From contig JAINUG010000148.1 of assembly GCA_029706075.1 (NCBI GenBank), positions 1,758,939 through 1,822,938 of the forward strand: a DNA stretch of 64,000 nucleotides, read 5' to 3'. Shown here in pieces: positions 49,056 to 61,927 of this stretch. Position 1 is the stretch's first letter, and each line of letters begins with the position of its first letter. The DNA is from Aldrovandia affinis (taxonomy: Eukaryota > Chordata > Actinopteri > Notacanthiformes > Halosauridae). The position numbers were made by a program, and so were the translations under genes. The notes beneath the pieces were generated by a model that had not been told where the DNA came from, made no database searches, and saw only the letters and a program-made list of their open reading frames with translations.

Positions 49056-49719
49056 CTGGATTCGCTCTTGCTGTGGTCGTTCGCAGTTAGCCTCAAGCCT
49101 CAGCAGGTGATCGGTTGTCGTGGCGTTAAGATGGACGCTCGTCGTTACGCTGGGTAAAATAGACCTGTTGGCCGGTGCTGTTTTTATAGGCTCGGCTTGA
49201 ATTCAGTTTGATCACGTCCACATCCACTAAAAAAGGACCGGGAAGATCTTTATTGCAGATCAAAGAGGGAGGCCGGCGCTCAAGCCTCCGAAGGAGACAG
49301 CGGCGCAGTTAAAAGTTTGCAACGGAGCGATTTTTTCTCCAGAAGTAATATTTGCCAGAGATTTAACGGGGCAGCCTGTCTCTTGCCGTATTGCATTGTC
49401 AACAGTGCGCTAGAGAAGAAATCATTATTGCCGCGAAATTGCCGTTTCTCTTACCTATTTTACATGGCCATATTATTTGATAAAACCCTTTTTATAATGA
49501 GGTTTTTTTCGCGGCTGTAATTAAAATGATTACTTTGTGTGGGAGGAAATGAGAAACAAAGCAGATTATGTGTACAGAGATAGTGTACTGTCTGCCTGGT
49601 GGGGGGGCAATCACTGTTTCAGGTTGGTCGCTCTCTCAGTCCCTGAAGATCACAGCAATTTATCAGCAACTCCAAGAGTCAGGCCCCAGAGAGAAGCACT
49701 GCAGAGCAGAAGATATATA

Positions 49720-49726
<7 letters not shown>

Positions 49727-49765
<39 letters not shown>

Positions 49766-49833
49766 TTACATGCACACACACACACACACACACTATTATT
49801 CACACACAGACACAGACACACACACACTCTATT

Positions 49834-49875
<42 letters not shown>

Positions 49876-49890
49876 TAACTCACACACACA

Positions 49891-49935
<45 letters not shown>

Positions 49936-50040
49936 TAACTCACTCATCCGCTCACACACGCACACAATAACTCACTCACTCTCACACACATGCACACTAT
50001 AACTCACTCGCGCACACACGCACACAGACACACACTCACA
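49727..50040. repeat. CA microsatellite cluster
   Basis: CA tracts are separated by CACTATTATTCACAC and CACTATAACTCACAC spacers repeated at 20-60 bp intervals. Confidence 0.96.
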
Positions 50041-52845
50041 GTTGTAGCTAAAGCCCAGACTCCTCTCCTGCTACTTTGCCATGTGTCTCCCTCCCATCTC
50101 CCAGGTAGAAGAGTTAATAAAGTAATAAAGCACAGTTGTTCCATGTCACAGTTTGATACCCTTCAGACGGCGGCCTCGTCAGCCACTCTGATTAAGGCTG
50201 CGAGGTTACACCAATAGGCAGCCGTCATCCGCGACACAGCTCAGAGGGGGAGAGAGTTTGTCACTCAAGCATGCGCCGGGCTGGCCTGCTCCAGTCACAC
50301 GCATTCTCTCCCCTCCCTCACCCCTTTCATCCTTCCGTCGTTGCTCCGGGTGATTGATGCACGACACAAATGGTGGATTTTCCTTCACGGCACCTACTAT
50401 CAGCTCCCCCCCCGCTCCCCATTGCGGGGCCTTCGTCTGCTAACTTTGAGGGGTTTAACCATCCAGGATCACTGTGTCCACACATCCATCCGCTCCTGCC
50501 TCTTCGCTGATTAGATCCAACAGCATGCCGTGCAGCACTCATCGCAAGGTCTGTCGCCGGCGCCTCGTCTTCTGATTGGATCCAACAACGCAACGCGCAG
50601 CCATTATCACAAGGTCTACTGCTGCCTCTGTGCCGCATTGTAATGGATTGCATTCACGTGGCACCGATCACGATCGCAAAAGGGGCCGTGCAGCGAAGGG
50701 GAGGCGCTGTCTCAGCCGCCACCAACGCGCATCCCCCATCTGAGCGGCGCACGGCAGCCATTTTGAACCAGAACACTCACCAAGCGCCAGCTGAGGTGGA
50801 GAGCCAAGAAATGATAAAAGCCATTAAACTGGGGGGGGAGTTTAGGATGCCAGATTGAGCGCTGAGAACTGAACCGGGTCGGGAATGTAGTGAGGAGGCC
50901 ATGAAACCCCTTAGCCTTTGTGGTAAATGCCATGGGATTTGTAATGGCCATGGTGAGTCAGCTGAGTTAAACTTCTCAGCTAACTTTTAAAACGCATCTC
51001 CTCACCTGATTTACATTTTAACTTTTAAAAACGTGGTGAACAATCTCAAGATCAGTACAAAAGCACAGTGTCCCAATCACTGCACTGGGGCTCTGGTTTT
51101 CTGCCACCGGCGACCACTTCCAGGGGTTACTTAGTTTTCCGAGAAGGTCCTGACCCAAGCCCAGCCCAGCTTGGCTTCGTCCATCAGGTGTGAGGAAGTC
51201 ACAAGGTGGCATGACCGCTGATCATCTCGTTAGACAAAACAGCATACTGTGTGCCAGTCTCCACAGCATTTTCTCCTGTTTCTGCCACTGATAAGATCCC
51301 AGAACGTACCTTATAACCCATCTCTAAATGGTGTGCCTCTGTCTCTGGTCCAAGGAGACCCCCAGGGCTTATAAGAATCGATAATCTCGCTTATTATCAC
51401 ATTTGAAGTACCTGGGAACCGTGGTTTCTTCTGATCAATTCCAGTAATGGGAGCAAAAAAGCACGGCAACCCTTTTTTTTTTTTTTCTTTTTTTTTATCT
51501 GCCATTGTGTAGATTTTCTTTGGCTGAAGTATTATTTTCAATTCTACTCAATTACTACTGGATGTCCAACCAATACGAGGGATCTTAAAATACTGGAGGT
51601 CAATTCTTGTATGGTATAACATTGTCACTATTGTTTCACATGTTTGTGCATGCCAAATGTCAGTCAGTGTTTTTCTGTACATCTGATACCACCATTTCCT
51701 ATATATATATATATATGCACATACTGACAGAGTTCAGAGAAGGATAAGCCACCTGTGTACACACTGTGACCGTGGATGTGTTGCTTCAGTTTAGGTCAGA
51801 AAGTGCAATTGTGTCCAGTCATATATACTGTACATGGCTCTTTTCCTTGATTGGGATGTTTAGTTTATAATGCCTTGTATGTCTGTAGTGATGGGAGAAT
51901 GAGGCTTTGCGGAACCAGAAAAATGGGCAGAGCCACCAGAAGCTGTCAGTGACTCGAACCGATCATTGGGTTTCGCTGCGAAGCGCAAAACCTTTCGATT
52001 GGTTCAAAGTCAGTGATTGACAGCTCATTTTAGCTCTACGTATCATGTGGTCAACCTCACTCTCCCATCAATACTCTTACGATCTGTTCCCGCGTAAGGG
52101 TGCTTACGCCTGCGCACGAGGAGTCCTGTGGCTCGCACCGGTTCTAATAAGATTCGCACCTGCATCTGAACAGGCCGAAAGCGCAGGGATGGCTGTGGGC
52201 TAGGCGTTGGGCCGAAATGTAAATGTGGGCAAGGTACACTTCTTTATTCCCGCTCTCCCTCTTCTCTCTCTCTTTCTTTCTGCCCTGCGTCTCAAGCAAC
52301 AGAGGTGCGATGTCCCGGCCGTGAGGTGGAACTGAAGGCCATCGTTTTGTTTCCCCTCTCTGGTTCTCACTCTTTTTTTGTTCGTTCTTCTCTTTTTTTA
52401 AGGGGTTAACAGTGTCACCCTGGAGCCCATCTTTGTCAGAGACGGAGAGGGGTCTGTGTAAATGGGGCCGCTTTCGGAAAGCAGGCAAAGAGGACTGGCA
52501 CGCTTTCTTTAGTGTGCCCATTAATTAAGTCCCCATCACCAAGTCCTCAAGGGAATGCTGGGAAAAATAATTAAATTGATACATGAGGGAGGCAGTTTAA
52601 CCATTCCGATGGTGATACGTGGAATCGCCCTGGAGCGTAATTAGACACGTTGCGCTCATCCCAGCGTGTGGGGGAGAGAGGAGAACAGGGTGGAGCGGCC
52701 ACGCTGTGGGACTCGGGATAAGAGAAGTCCAGGAGGAAGGCCATTGCCACACATGCACTCTCCCGCCACCGCATCGGGCCGAGTTTGGCCTGGTTTCTCT
52801 GCGCCTCTCGCCACCAGCTCTGAACCAACCGCTGAGCACGTTTGC

Positions 52846-52908
52846 ATTACATTACATTCACATTTTAAGCATTTAGCAGACACTCTTATCCAGAGCGACT
52901 TACAAGAT
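52846..52908 (-). mobile_element. SINE-A/L2-type LINE 3' tail only
   Basis: TTACATTACATTCACATTTT followed by AAGCATTTAGCAGACACTCT and TATCCAGAGCGACTTAC is the shared tail. The SINE body and head do not follow, so this is a 5'-truncated copy of either the SINE or its partner LINE. Confidence 0.75.
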
Positions 52909-54352
52909 GTGCATAAATTCATGGTAGGAACAATCATAGTACGCGCAAGAAGCCCAAAACTTTACACAAACAAATTCAGTCGCGGGGCCTTCTCTGTCAC
53001 ACACTGCAGCCGGTAGCCTCATTTCTTGACGTGGTTTTTGCAGTGCCCTGCATTCATTTGCCAATTTACTTCTGTAACTACCCATTTGATCATGTTAGCT
53101 ACTGATATGGAGATGTGTTTGAAGTTTGTTATTAGATATTAATAACCTTAGGGCTAACCCTGACCGTACACTCGTATGTAATTGAATTATGTAACATTAT
53201 GCGACTAGGCACAAATCACCGCACCTACTTGCACAGAACAAACCGAATGCAGCCATTGAGTCCGATCGCTCTCTCTCAGTATTTAATGCCTTGCCCTTTA
53301 TCGAATGATGTTCCGCGTCGCCTTTAAAGGCGGAAGCCGACGGGACACAGGAGCGGAACGTGCGGCCGCGGCCTCGGCTCAGCTATTCACTCAAGAAAAT
53401 CGGGCAGATGCCTCCCTCTTGTTTGTTCAAACGGCGCGTCCGTATACATTCAGGTGGAGGTTTGAGCGCGAACGTCTGATCGCTTTCCTGCCCGTACCTG
53501 TCACGAGCGACTGGCGCAGCGTGGCTCAGCCCGACGGCAGACCGAGGCCTTCCTGTCACGGGACGTGATGACTCGTGACATCCAGACTTTTTATTTATTT
53601 ATTCCCCCCACACGTATGAATTGTATTTTTTTTTTGAGTAAGGACTCCAGCATTCATACGAAAGCTTGCCCCGCCCGCGCGCCAGAGCTGCGCTGAAATA
53701 ATATGTATTTATGGAGATGCAGGGAAATTCATTGCAGCAGGGAGGTGGGTCGGGTTACGCGCTCGTGTGCGCTGGAATGCAGGGATTACCGTGAGCACTT
53801 TAACACGCGCCCTGCGCAGGGGAGCGTGAACAGAGCGCTGCTTCATAATTATCAGATCTGCCTTCGGAGGGGAGCGGACGGGAACATCTTGCTCTTTCAT
53901 TTGGGCATTTATTTCAGCGCAGTAAACCAGTCCAGATCTGTTACCAGCAAATGGAAGAAGGGGAAAAGCAAAAGGTCAAATTTAACTGAAGGTTTTATTT
54001 ATTTATTTTGGGGCCTCGGCTCTGTAAGGAATTGCGACTGTGAAAATGTACAAAGGATTTATTTGGAATCGATGGCTCATTTGTCCTTCGGGTCTTGCTT
54101 TGGGATGGGTGTTTGGTGTTTTTCCCCCCCTCCATTTCGGTATAAAGTGAAATGAAAGGAAAGCAGTGGTCTGGTCAGCTGACATTAACGGCAGGTCCAG
54201 TGTGTGTGTGCGTGTGTCTCGGTGTCTCCATGTGTTATCGTATATTACCCATCCAAGAACTACAGTACCTGGTCCTCTGTGCCCTACAGTAATAACATTC
54301 CACTTTGGAGCATTAAATTGGGTGTAGGGATTTTTGATTTACCTTCAATGAG

Positions 54353-54354
<2 letters not shown>

Positions 54355-54416
<62 letters not shown>

Positions 54417-54417
54417 G
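54355..54417 (+). promoter_or_regulatory. 3' splice site with CT-microsatellite pyrimidine tract
   Basis: About 29 uninterrupted CT units run directly into TGCAG at 54413-54417, the acceptor of the exon at 54418. The microsatellite therefore serves as the polypyrimidine tract. Slippage would change its length without breaking the AG. Confidence 0.9.
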
Positions 54418-54513
54418 GCAGAACCAGAGGGTTTCTCACACTTTCATCTGTACGTGTGTGCGGCTTTCCTGATCAGGTGGCGGAAGGAGATTTTGGAAGA
54501 AAAGGACTTCCAG
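54418..54513 (+). CDS. tbc1d22a: TBC1D22A-like internal exon (penultimate coding exon expected)
   Basis: The exon has 96 bp and encodes 32 residues in phase 0 at both ends, starting AEPEGFSHFHLYVC and ending RWRKEILEEKDFQ. The acceptor is TGCAG at 54413-54417, directly after an uninterrupted CT microsatellite. The donor is GTGAGTG at 54514. This block forms the late helices of the TBC domain. EEKDFQ agrees with my memory of TBC1D22A and differs from DEEDFQ in TBC1D22B, which is the main reason for choosing 22A. The protein should continue with one C-terminal exon of roughly 40 residues, but no matching sequence was found between here and 64000, so the following intron is at least 9.5 kb. Large introns also fit TBC1D22A, which is a very long gene in mammals. 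Confidence 0.95.
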
Positions 54514-54699
54514 GTGAGTGTCCGGGCTGTCCCTGTGTGTCCCTCCGTGTCCCTGTGTGTCCGTGTGCTGTGGCGATGTCCTCGCCCCCTCTGCGCTGTC
54601 GCTATTAGCTCTGCGGTTCAGGAGGTCGTCACAGCTGCATTAGTGTGATGACGGCGGCAGCTGCTGTAAGGTGACTTTGCAGCGGCACTTTAGAGTTCA

Positions 54700-54860
54700 T
54701 GCCCACTCCCCTCCCCCTCCCCTCTCTCCACCTACCTGTGTTCTCCCCCCACCTCTCCACCCGCCTGCTTTCACCCCCTCCCTTCTCTCCACCTACCTTC
54801 ATTCTCCCTCCTCCCCTTTCTCCACCTACCTGCGTTCTCCTCCTCCCCTCTCTCCAGCCA
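54700..54860. repeat. C-rich imperfect tandem repeat
   Basis: Four or five imperfect units contain CTCTCCACCTACCTG or close variants followed by TTCTCC and C-rich sequence, about 33-40 bp apart, starting roughly 190 bp after the donor at 54514. Confidence 0.75.
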
Positions 54861-54916
54861 GCAGGCTGCGTTATGGAGGGAGGGCCCCTCTCCATGGATG
54901 ATGTTAAGAGGTTAAG

Positions 54917-55138
54917 GCTGGCAGTGTAGTGTATTGGTTAGGGAACTGGGCTTGTATTGCTACGGTTGCAGGTTCGATTCCCAGGTGAGACACTGCCATT
55001 GTACCCTTGAGCAAGGTACTTAACCTGAATTGCTTCAGTTAATGTCCAGCTGTATAAATGGATTCTATGTAAAGAAATGTAAACTGTGTAGGTCGCCCTG
55101 AATAAGAGCGTCTGCTAAATGCCTGTAATGTAATGTAA
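54917..55138 (+). mobile_element. SINE-A copy 5
   Basis: Full plus-strand copy. The head is GGCAGTGTAGTGTATTGGTT with box B GGTTCGATTCCC, the body CTTGAGCAAGGTACTTAACC, and the tail AAGAGCGTCTGCTAAATGCC followed by TGTAATGTAATGTAA. It is close to the family consensus. Confidence 0.94.
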
Positions 55139-55335
55139 GAAACTGGGGTTACTATTACTTCACTTTTCTTCACATCTGCAGGCAGCCCTGTTCTCAAACC
55201 CGGGACCAAGCCCTCACTGACCTTCTCTTTTTCTAGAAGGCGCTTGTGTGCCTCTATCTCTACCGCCCCCTTTTCTCTCTCTCCCTTTTTCTCTCCGTCT
55301 TGGTTTTTCACAATCATTCCTCTACTTTCCACATT

Positions 55336-55359
55336 CTCTTTCTCCCTCTCTCCCTCCCT

Positions 55360-55439
<80 letters not shown>

Positions 55440-55505
55440 CCTCCCTCCTCCCTCCCTCCCGCCCTCTCCCCCTCCCTCCCTCTCTCTCCCCCTCCCTCCC
55501 TCCTA
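55336..55505. repeat. CT and CCTC microsatellite array
   Basis: A CT tract at 55369-55436 is flanked by CCCT/CCTC tetranucleotide runs. Its open frames are Ser/Leu/Pro low complexity. Confidence 0.96.
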
Positions 55506-56124
55506 GTAGTGTCTTGTGCAGAGGCTGCTGGCTGAATATAAAAGGCTGTGTGCAGTGTGCTAAATATGCAGAGAGGCGTTGGAGCGCGGTGGCCCTGGCC
55601 ACGCGAGCCCCCCCCCCCCCACCGCGCTCACTTGATTTATGGTGTTTGCAGTACCCACTGATTCTGCACTACCCCCTGCACCACCGACGCACCCCCCGCA
55701 TCGCCGCTCACACTCCGTCTGACGCTCACGCCGTCTGTGTCTGTAATACGGGACACGGTCAGTGGGAGCGGTTATGGATTCATGATAATGCTTATCACGT
55801 GGATGGGAGTTCTCTGTTAGAGGGTTAACTCTGGCCTCTGTCTTTCGGCAGTAATATAATAACCCTGATGACTCATCTGTCAGCGGAGGCGTCAGGAGCA
55901 GAAATAAAAATAGATAGTGCTTCAAAGGTGGGGATTGCATTTTATCTGACCTGCGCTGGACTCTCTCTGAGCGTATAACGTTTATATTAAAGATTGATTT
56001 TTTGGGCCGTTCTGTGTCACCTCTGATTGCACGTGGAAATCGGTTCTCTCTTCCCCGACTGCAGGGCGAACTGCCGTCAGCCTGGTGCACTGCCGGGGAC
56101 TGCACTTCACCCTTCAGCTGTACA

Positions 56125-56212
56125 CACTTCACTCCTTCACTTCACACTTCACTCCTTCACTTCACACTTCACTCCTTCACTTCACACTTCATTCCTTCAC
56201 TTCACACTTCTC
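56125..56212. repeat. 20-bp minisatellite
   Basis: About four and a half copies of CACTTCACTCCTTCACTTCA, directly preceding a different 33-bp array. Confidence 0.92.
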
Positions 56213-56219
56213 ACACCCT

Positions 56220-56597
56220 GCCCCACTCTCACCCTGCCCTCCAACCCACTGTCTCCTCCTCTCACCCCGCCCTCCAGCCCACTGTCTCCTCCTCTCACCC
56301 CGCCCTCCAACCCACTGTCTCCTCCTCTCACCCCGCCCTCCAGCCCACTGTCTCCTCCTCTCACCCCCCCCCCTCCAACCCACTGTCTCCTCCTCTCACC
56401 CCGCCCTCCAACCCACTGTCTCCTCCTCTCACCCCGCCCTCCAGCCCACTGTCTCCTCCTCTCACCCCGCCCTCCAACCCACTGTCTCCTCCTCTCACCC
56501 CGCCCTCCAACCCACTGTCTCCTCCTCTCACCCCGCCCTCCAACCCACTGTCTCCTCCTCTCACCCCGCCCTCCAGCCCACTGTCTCCTCCTCCTCT
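56220..56597. repeat. 33-bp minisatellite, about 11 units
   Basis: Units contain CACCCCGCCCTCCAACCCAC then TGTCTCCTCCTCT, with an alternating CCAACCC/CCAGCCC variant. Because 33 is a multiple of 3 each frame stays open and gives Pro-rich repeats of 11 residues, with no sign of a real gene. Confidence 0.95.
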
Positions 56598-56605
56598 TTT
56601 AAAAA

Positions 56606-56788
56606 TTGTTGTTTCTGATTTCATCCCAATTTCTCCAAATTTGGTAGCCAATTAGACCCGCTATTTTATGTCAATCCCCCTAGTAATCCAACCCAGTCCT
56701 GCGACCTAGTGACCCCGCCTCCACCCACTGGCACTCGCCAAGCCATCGACCGTAACCCGGTACTACAGGGCCACTCCTATGCGCCTCC
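56606..56788 (-). mobile_element. SINE-B fragment between minisatellite blocks
   Basis: Matches the 3' half of SINE-B on the minus strand (TTTGGTAGCCAATTAGACCC, then GTAACCCGGTACTACAGGGC). The tRNA head is missing. 33-bp minisatellite sequence lies on both sides. Confidence 0.78.
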
Positions 56789-56872
56789 AGCCCACTGTCT
56801 CCCTCCCCCTCCTTCACACCCCACCCTCCAACCCACTGTCTCCTCCTCTCACTCCGCCCCACTCTGGCTCTC
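56789..56872. repeat. 33-bp minisatellite, right block
   Basis: Two diverged units (CTCCAGCCCACTGTCTCC and CCTCCAACCCACTGTCTCC) of the same family as 56220-56597, resuming right after the SINE-B fragment. Confidence 0.85.
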
Positions 56873-58932
56873 CTCTTTGTGCGGTGAGAGACATGGCAGA
56901 AGTTGCAGAACACACAGAACTACACCTGCTTTGCTTACTTTTAAAACCTCGCTCGTTTCTCCATACATCACTGACGCGCGTTGAGAGCCGGGTCCTCGGG
57001 TTACGTTCGCTGGCAGCCTTGCGGCGCACGCCGCAGCGTTGATCCCTGGGTAACGTAGTGACAGGACGTCGAGCTGAACGGTTTCATCTGAAGTCGCTGT
57101 GTCAGTGAGCACAAGCGCCAGTGTCGAATTGACATGCGGATCTGAGCCATTGAGGCGACGGGGGGAGAGATATCTGGGATGACTGTCACGGTGCGGGTTT
57201 GTTGCCGGCGTTCACAGGGAATTCATGTCATCCTTTGACGCGGTTTACACATCTGCGCCGAGAGCCAGAGGACACGCTTTTAAGCGACAAACACCACTTA
57301 CCGCCGCAGTGTTTATCTGCAACGTGTTAATTATACTGTGCAACTGTACAACTTGTATTTGCTTTGATGTGATGTATCTTCATCAGGGATGGCAGTCTCT
57401 GCACCTCATGGTTTGATGACTTCTCACAGCCCAGCGTTGGAAATAGTTGGTTTTTTTGCCTGGGCCATTGGGGAAAATGCAGGTAGCTGCCATAATAAAG
57501 GCAACGCTTGAGCAAATGAGGAATCCTTTAAACGTGCGGTACCGCCAGTGTCCGTCGGAGGGCGCCACAGCCGATACCGACAGGTAGGCCTGGCCCGGCC
57601 CGGCCCGACCCTTTCCAACGAGCCCCTACAGCCCGGCTGGGACCCTCCTAGCCCGGGGCAGGGCCGTTTGAGTCCCCTCCCCCGGGTTACCAAAGTGTTG
57701 ACTTCATTTGGGCAGTTACCTGTAAGCCGGCATTAACGAGCACGGGGAAAGCCGGGAGTTCAGAGGCGATTAAACGCTGGCAGACGGACCAGTCGACCGA
57801 CAGAGAGAACGCACGTTCAGCCCAGACTGTAAATAAAGAAAGGCTCTACCCCTTAAGCCCCGTTAGTAGCTTTTATTCTTCTTCTTTTTTTTTTGAGAAA
57901 CCTCCAGATGTGATATTTGACCTTCGCACAAGGCTTGCTTTGGTCTGCGAGACAGTTCACGATCTCCATTGCCCTTCACTCCTCAGGGCCGACGTGCCGA
58001 ATAGCCGCCACTGGCGCTGTCAGTGTCTACCCACGTCTACCACCCCACGTCTACCACCTCTTTCGCTGGCTCCGCGTGCGAGCCGATATGGGACCGCGGC
58101 TCAACAAAACGCACATGGGTTTCGCTAGTAACATGAGGGTTTGGGGATGCAGAGTCCTGTCACTTCTCCTCACGAGCCGTCAGGCTCCTTGCTGGCAGTG
58201 CCCGGGGGAAGGGGGTTGGAGCAATCGCCGCCTGTTGTCATTTTTTTCCCCATGTGGAAAAGTCTCCTCGTGACAAAATGGACAGATCTAAATAAAGATC
58301 TGAATAGAAGAAGAAGAAAAAAAGTTGTTGTTCTCAGATGGTTCTACACCACCACAGGGGTCTAGAAACCCCCCGTCCAGGGTCTCGCCAGGTCCCACGA
58401 TGCCAAATGTTAAACTTTGCTGGCATTTAGTGTGGCCAACATGCAGCAAATGAGCCCCTCATTAGAGCGTTTTTTTATCACGTTATAATGAGTTCCTGTG
58501 TTGAACTAATGAAACTGATGCATCGGCTGGAAACGGGGCTTTGTCTTCGCTCTTATTATTTCCATCGACTTCCCGTGTTGTCACTGAGGTATTATGGAGA
58601 ACTGCGCACATTTCACAGCAGGAAATGCCACTCTTGACAAGGATCGCAGTGCAATATCCAGCCGCCCCGAAATGCTGAGCTCCCCAAATTGATATTCTGA
58701 AGGAGACGCAGGAAGGAATCAGTATTCTTCCAGTTTTCCTGTCAACTGTTTTCTGTTGGGATTTTTATGGCACAGTGTTAAGCACGACATATTTCTCCCG
58801 ACGCGCCTATGAAGTCGGCGCAGGTCTTAGTCTCTTGACATGGGGCCGAGCTCCGGAAGTCTCTGGAATGGAAGCGCGGGGTTGATGATCAGAGGTCGCC
58901 CGCTTTCCCCCAAACCCCTCACCCGCCAGCTT

Positions 58933-59150
58933 ACATTTACATTGACATTTTAGGCATTTAGCAGACGCTCTCATCCAGTGCGACTTACACAATTTACATT
59001 TCTTTACATACAATCCATTTATACAGCTGGATATTTTACTGAAGCAGTTCAGGTTAAGTACCTTGCTCAAGGGTACAACAGCAGTGTCCCACCTGGGAAT
59101 TGAACCTGCAACCTCTGAGTTACAAGCCCAGCTCCCTAACCATCCCCCCG
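58933..59150 (-). mobile_element. SINE-A copy 6 with 19-bp target duplication
   Basis: Minus-strand copy. The flanks ACCCCTCACCCGCCAGCTT (58914-58932) and ACCCCTCACCCGCCTGCTT (59151-59169) differ at one base. The head end is shortened (it stops near AACCATC). The near-perfect duplication suggests a fairly young insertion. Confidence 0.95.
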
Positions 59151-61927
59151 ACCCCTCACCCGCCTGCTTCAGAGTAACCTGCCCCCCCCTCTCTCCGCGT
59201 AACCCACGTCACTGCTCCTGGGCCCCTAGGGCCTCTCCAGTCAGGCCCACAAGTGTCTGATGCACAACAGGAGATTGGCGTGGAAACAGCCGAGCTAGCA
59301 GCCAATCAATGGGCTGGATGGTCCTGGGCGTGGGCGTGGGGGGAGGGGGTATTGTTGAGTATTGAACGGAAGAGGTCGTGGGCACGTGATGATCAGAAGA
59401 CTGATTGATCGAGGAGCAGTCAGATACGCATCCCCCAACCGAGCATGCTGGGTATCGTGGGAAAGCCTCGCATGGACTCAGTGGGAGGAGAAAGACTGAA
59501 TCGATTTCATTGTATTGTTCTTCCAACATTGCTGTCAGGGATAGACGTAGGGATGCACACTCTGAACGACCATGGGATGTGCGCACCCATCGATGTGGTT
59601 TTCTTCATATTAATCTCTTTACTTTAAACTCTTTTTTGTCCACAATTTTAAATAGTAAATTATGCCTCTGAAGGGATCGCTGTGCTTCCAGCACCTGTGC
59701 TAAGAGCTCTGCAGTTGGAGAGTTGGTGTGCCGATTGGGGAAGAGATGTGTCTCTCATGACACCTTGTAGCCTGTGTTTTCCTGGCACGGCCCTGGGAAG
59801 AGGTAAGGCAGTGGAAAACTGAGGAACCTTGCCCAGCTTAAATCCACTATGCCACTGGTGGAAAGAGGCAAATTGTGTCCTGTTGCTGTGGGCTCCCAGT
59901 TATACACGGCTAATGACATAGCCCAGGTGAAAGCTACGATGCCCGGGCTATAGCACTCACCCATACACGTGATAAGCACTGCCGATTGAGCCGATCGCAG
60001 CTCCCAACACGATTCCAATCCTTCTCTTAATCTGAGAAAACGTGCCGTAGCTATAATGGGTCAGGATTGGTAGTCAATGCAAGTGTGTGTGCCCAGTGTT
60101 TCCTTTTCACTTTAGAGGCCCAGGTAAAGACCCTGCTCACCCACCCAAGAGTTAGCGTGATCTCACTAGGGGATCTGAACCCAGAACCCTCTGGTCAGCG
60201 GTCAGGTGTCTGCCGTCCGAAGCACCACGGGGGTTTCACCATTACAAGCTGCCCCGCCGCGGCGCGTCCCTTACCTGTCACCTCCACCTATCACTGTCCC
60301 GCCCCGCAGGAGAGGGCACCTGACCTGCCATCTGTCACCCCTCTCCTGCCTGACTGCCCCCCTCAGAGAAAACGCTCGCACGTCGAAATCAATTACCGTC
60401 CTCCTCTTTCGGCCCGGCCCGATCAGACAGCCCGGGTCTCCGGCAAGGACAGAGGACACTCGGCTACTTCAGCAGCACCTCCGCGCTCGGGCTCGCGCCG
60501 GACACGCGTCCCATTAGGCCTCGTTAGGCCCCCCACATTTAACGAGCAAGAAAACGAGAGGAATAGTCTCATTTGGAAGTTGGCACTTTCTATGTTTTTT
60601 TCTTTTTTTTGTCTTCCTTTTTTTTTTTTTTTTTTTCTCAGCGCAACAAATCTGTGTCGTGAGTCTGTGCTGAATCCATTTAAACACATTTAAAAGCGGA
60701 TGGAAATAGACTGCCGGAAAAAAAAAGGGAGGAAAATCAATCTGCTCTTTAGCAGTTTTAATGGTTTGATTTAAAGCGAGCCACGCTTCACAACACCAGC
60801 CCTTTGAACCGTGACTTGAAAGGCCGAAATGCTTGCTTTTTAATTTTTTTTTTTTCTATCGCTCCAGCCCCACAGTGCCCTCCTCCTCCCCCCCACTTCA
60901 CAGATTTACTCAGCGGCCTTCGCACGTTCAGCACGTGGAGCGCAAAACGTGAAGCGCCGCGTCATTAGCGCCAGTGTTTACCGTTGGGTACTCCCGTTAT
61001 AAATTCATGACCACGCATAGCGCAAATCCCAATCTGAAGCTCAGACACAAACGTCTTAAATACTCTATGGAGGTGATACAGGTCTTTTTATGCCACTGCG
61101 TTGGAGAGAATTTTAATTGCACTACAAGGGTTTCGTTAGTGATACTCATCTTTTTTCATATATATTTTTTTATATTCGCAGTGTTAAATATTACCGGCCC
61201 ATGTGTTGTCATGGGATAATTCAGGAAACTGTGAATGTAAAATAAGTGCATGAGCACTACAGCAGCCCCTGATTAAGTATTTGACCATAGCACTGCATTT
61301 CTGTGGACCTGTGTGCGCATGTGAGAGATTGCACAACAGAGAAAGACTGAATATATTTTCAATTTGCCATCGGAATTTGTACTCAGTGCGGGGGAGATGG
61401 CAGTAAACAATCCACAAAATGATTAACAGTCAACAGCAAGCAATTGAACAACGTAGGTGGGTGCTTTCTGTGGAAAGTGCGGTATAGAAGTGTCCAATGG
61501 ACGTTTATAATGAAACCCCTATATGGTCAAGATGGTAAGTAGATATCCCCTCAAGTGTAGCACAATGCAAGCAAAGCGAAAATCCACTCAGCCCTTTTTT
61601 TTTGCTTTTTATTATTTTGATAACTGACATAACCATATTCAAAGCTGTAGCCCCAGGCTCAGAACGTCTCTTAGTTTTTCAGTCACCGGGGGATATTTCA
61701 AAAACCAAACTCAGACACATAATAGCAAAATTCATCTCTTTGCTGTGCGTCGTGTGCAAGCAGCCGGGTGTTAGATCATTTGAGTTCTGCCAGTCTCCCA
61801 CCCCGTGTAGCTAAACTGTCATACAGTGAGCTTTGAGAGTGACGGAGAACAGAGGGGAGACTCTGAGATGAGATGCGATTCGGGTGCGGTCAGGTGATCC
61901 TCGGCCCATCCGCATTGGCCGTGTAGG

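Noticed and set aside
56002..56655. 217-, 191- and 177-codon Pro-rich frames
   Set aside because: Three overlapping frames are all open through a 33-bp minisatellite, which is the expected behaviour of a stop-free repeat.
59740..60235. Possible tRNA-derived repeat on the minus strand
   Set aside because: GGGTTCTGGGTTCAGATCCC (minus strand) resembles box B, but no family partner occurs in this window.
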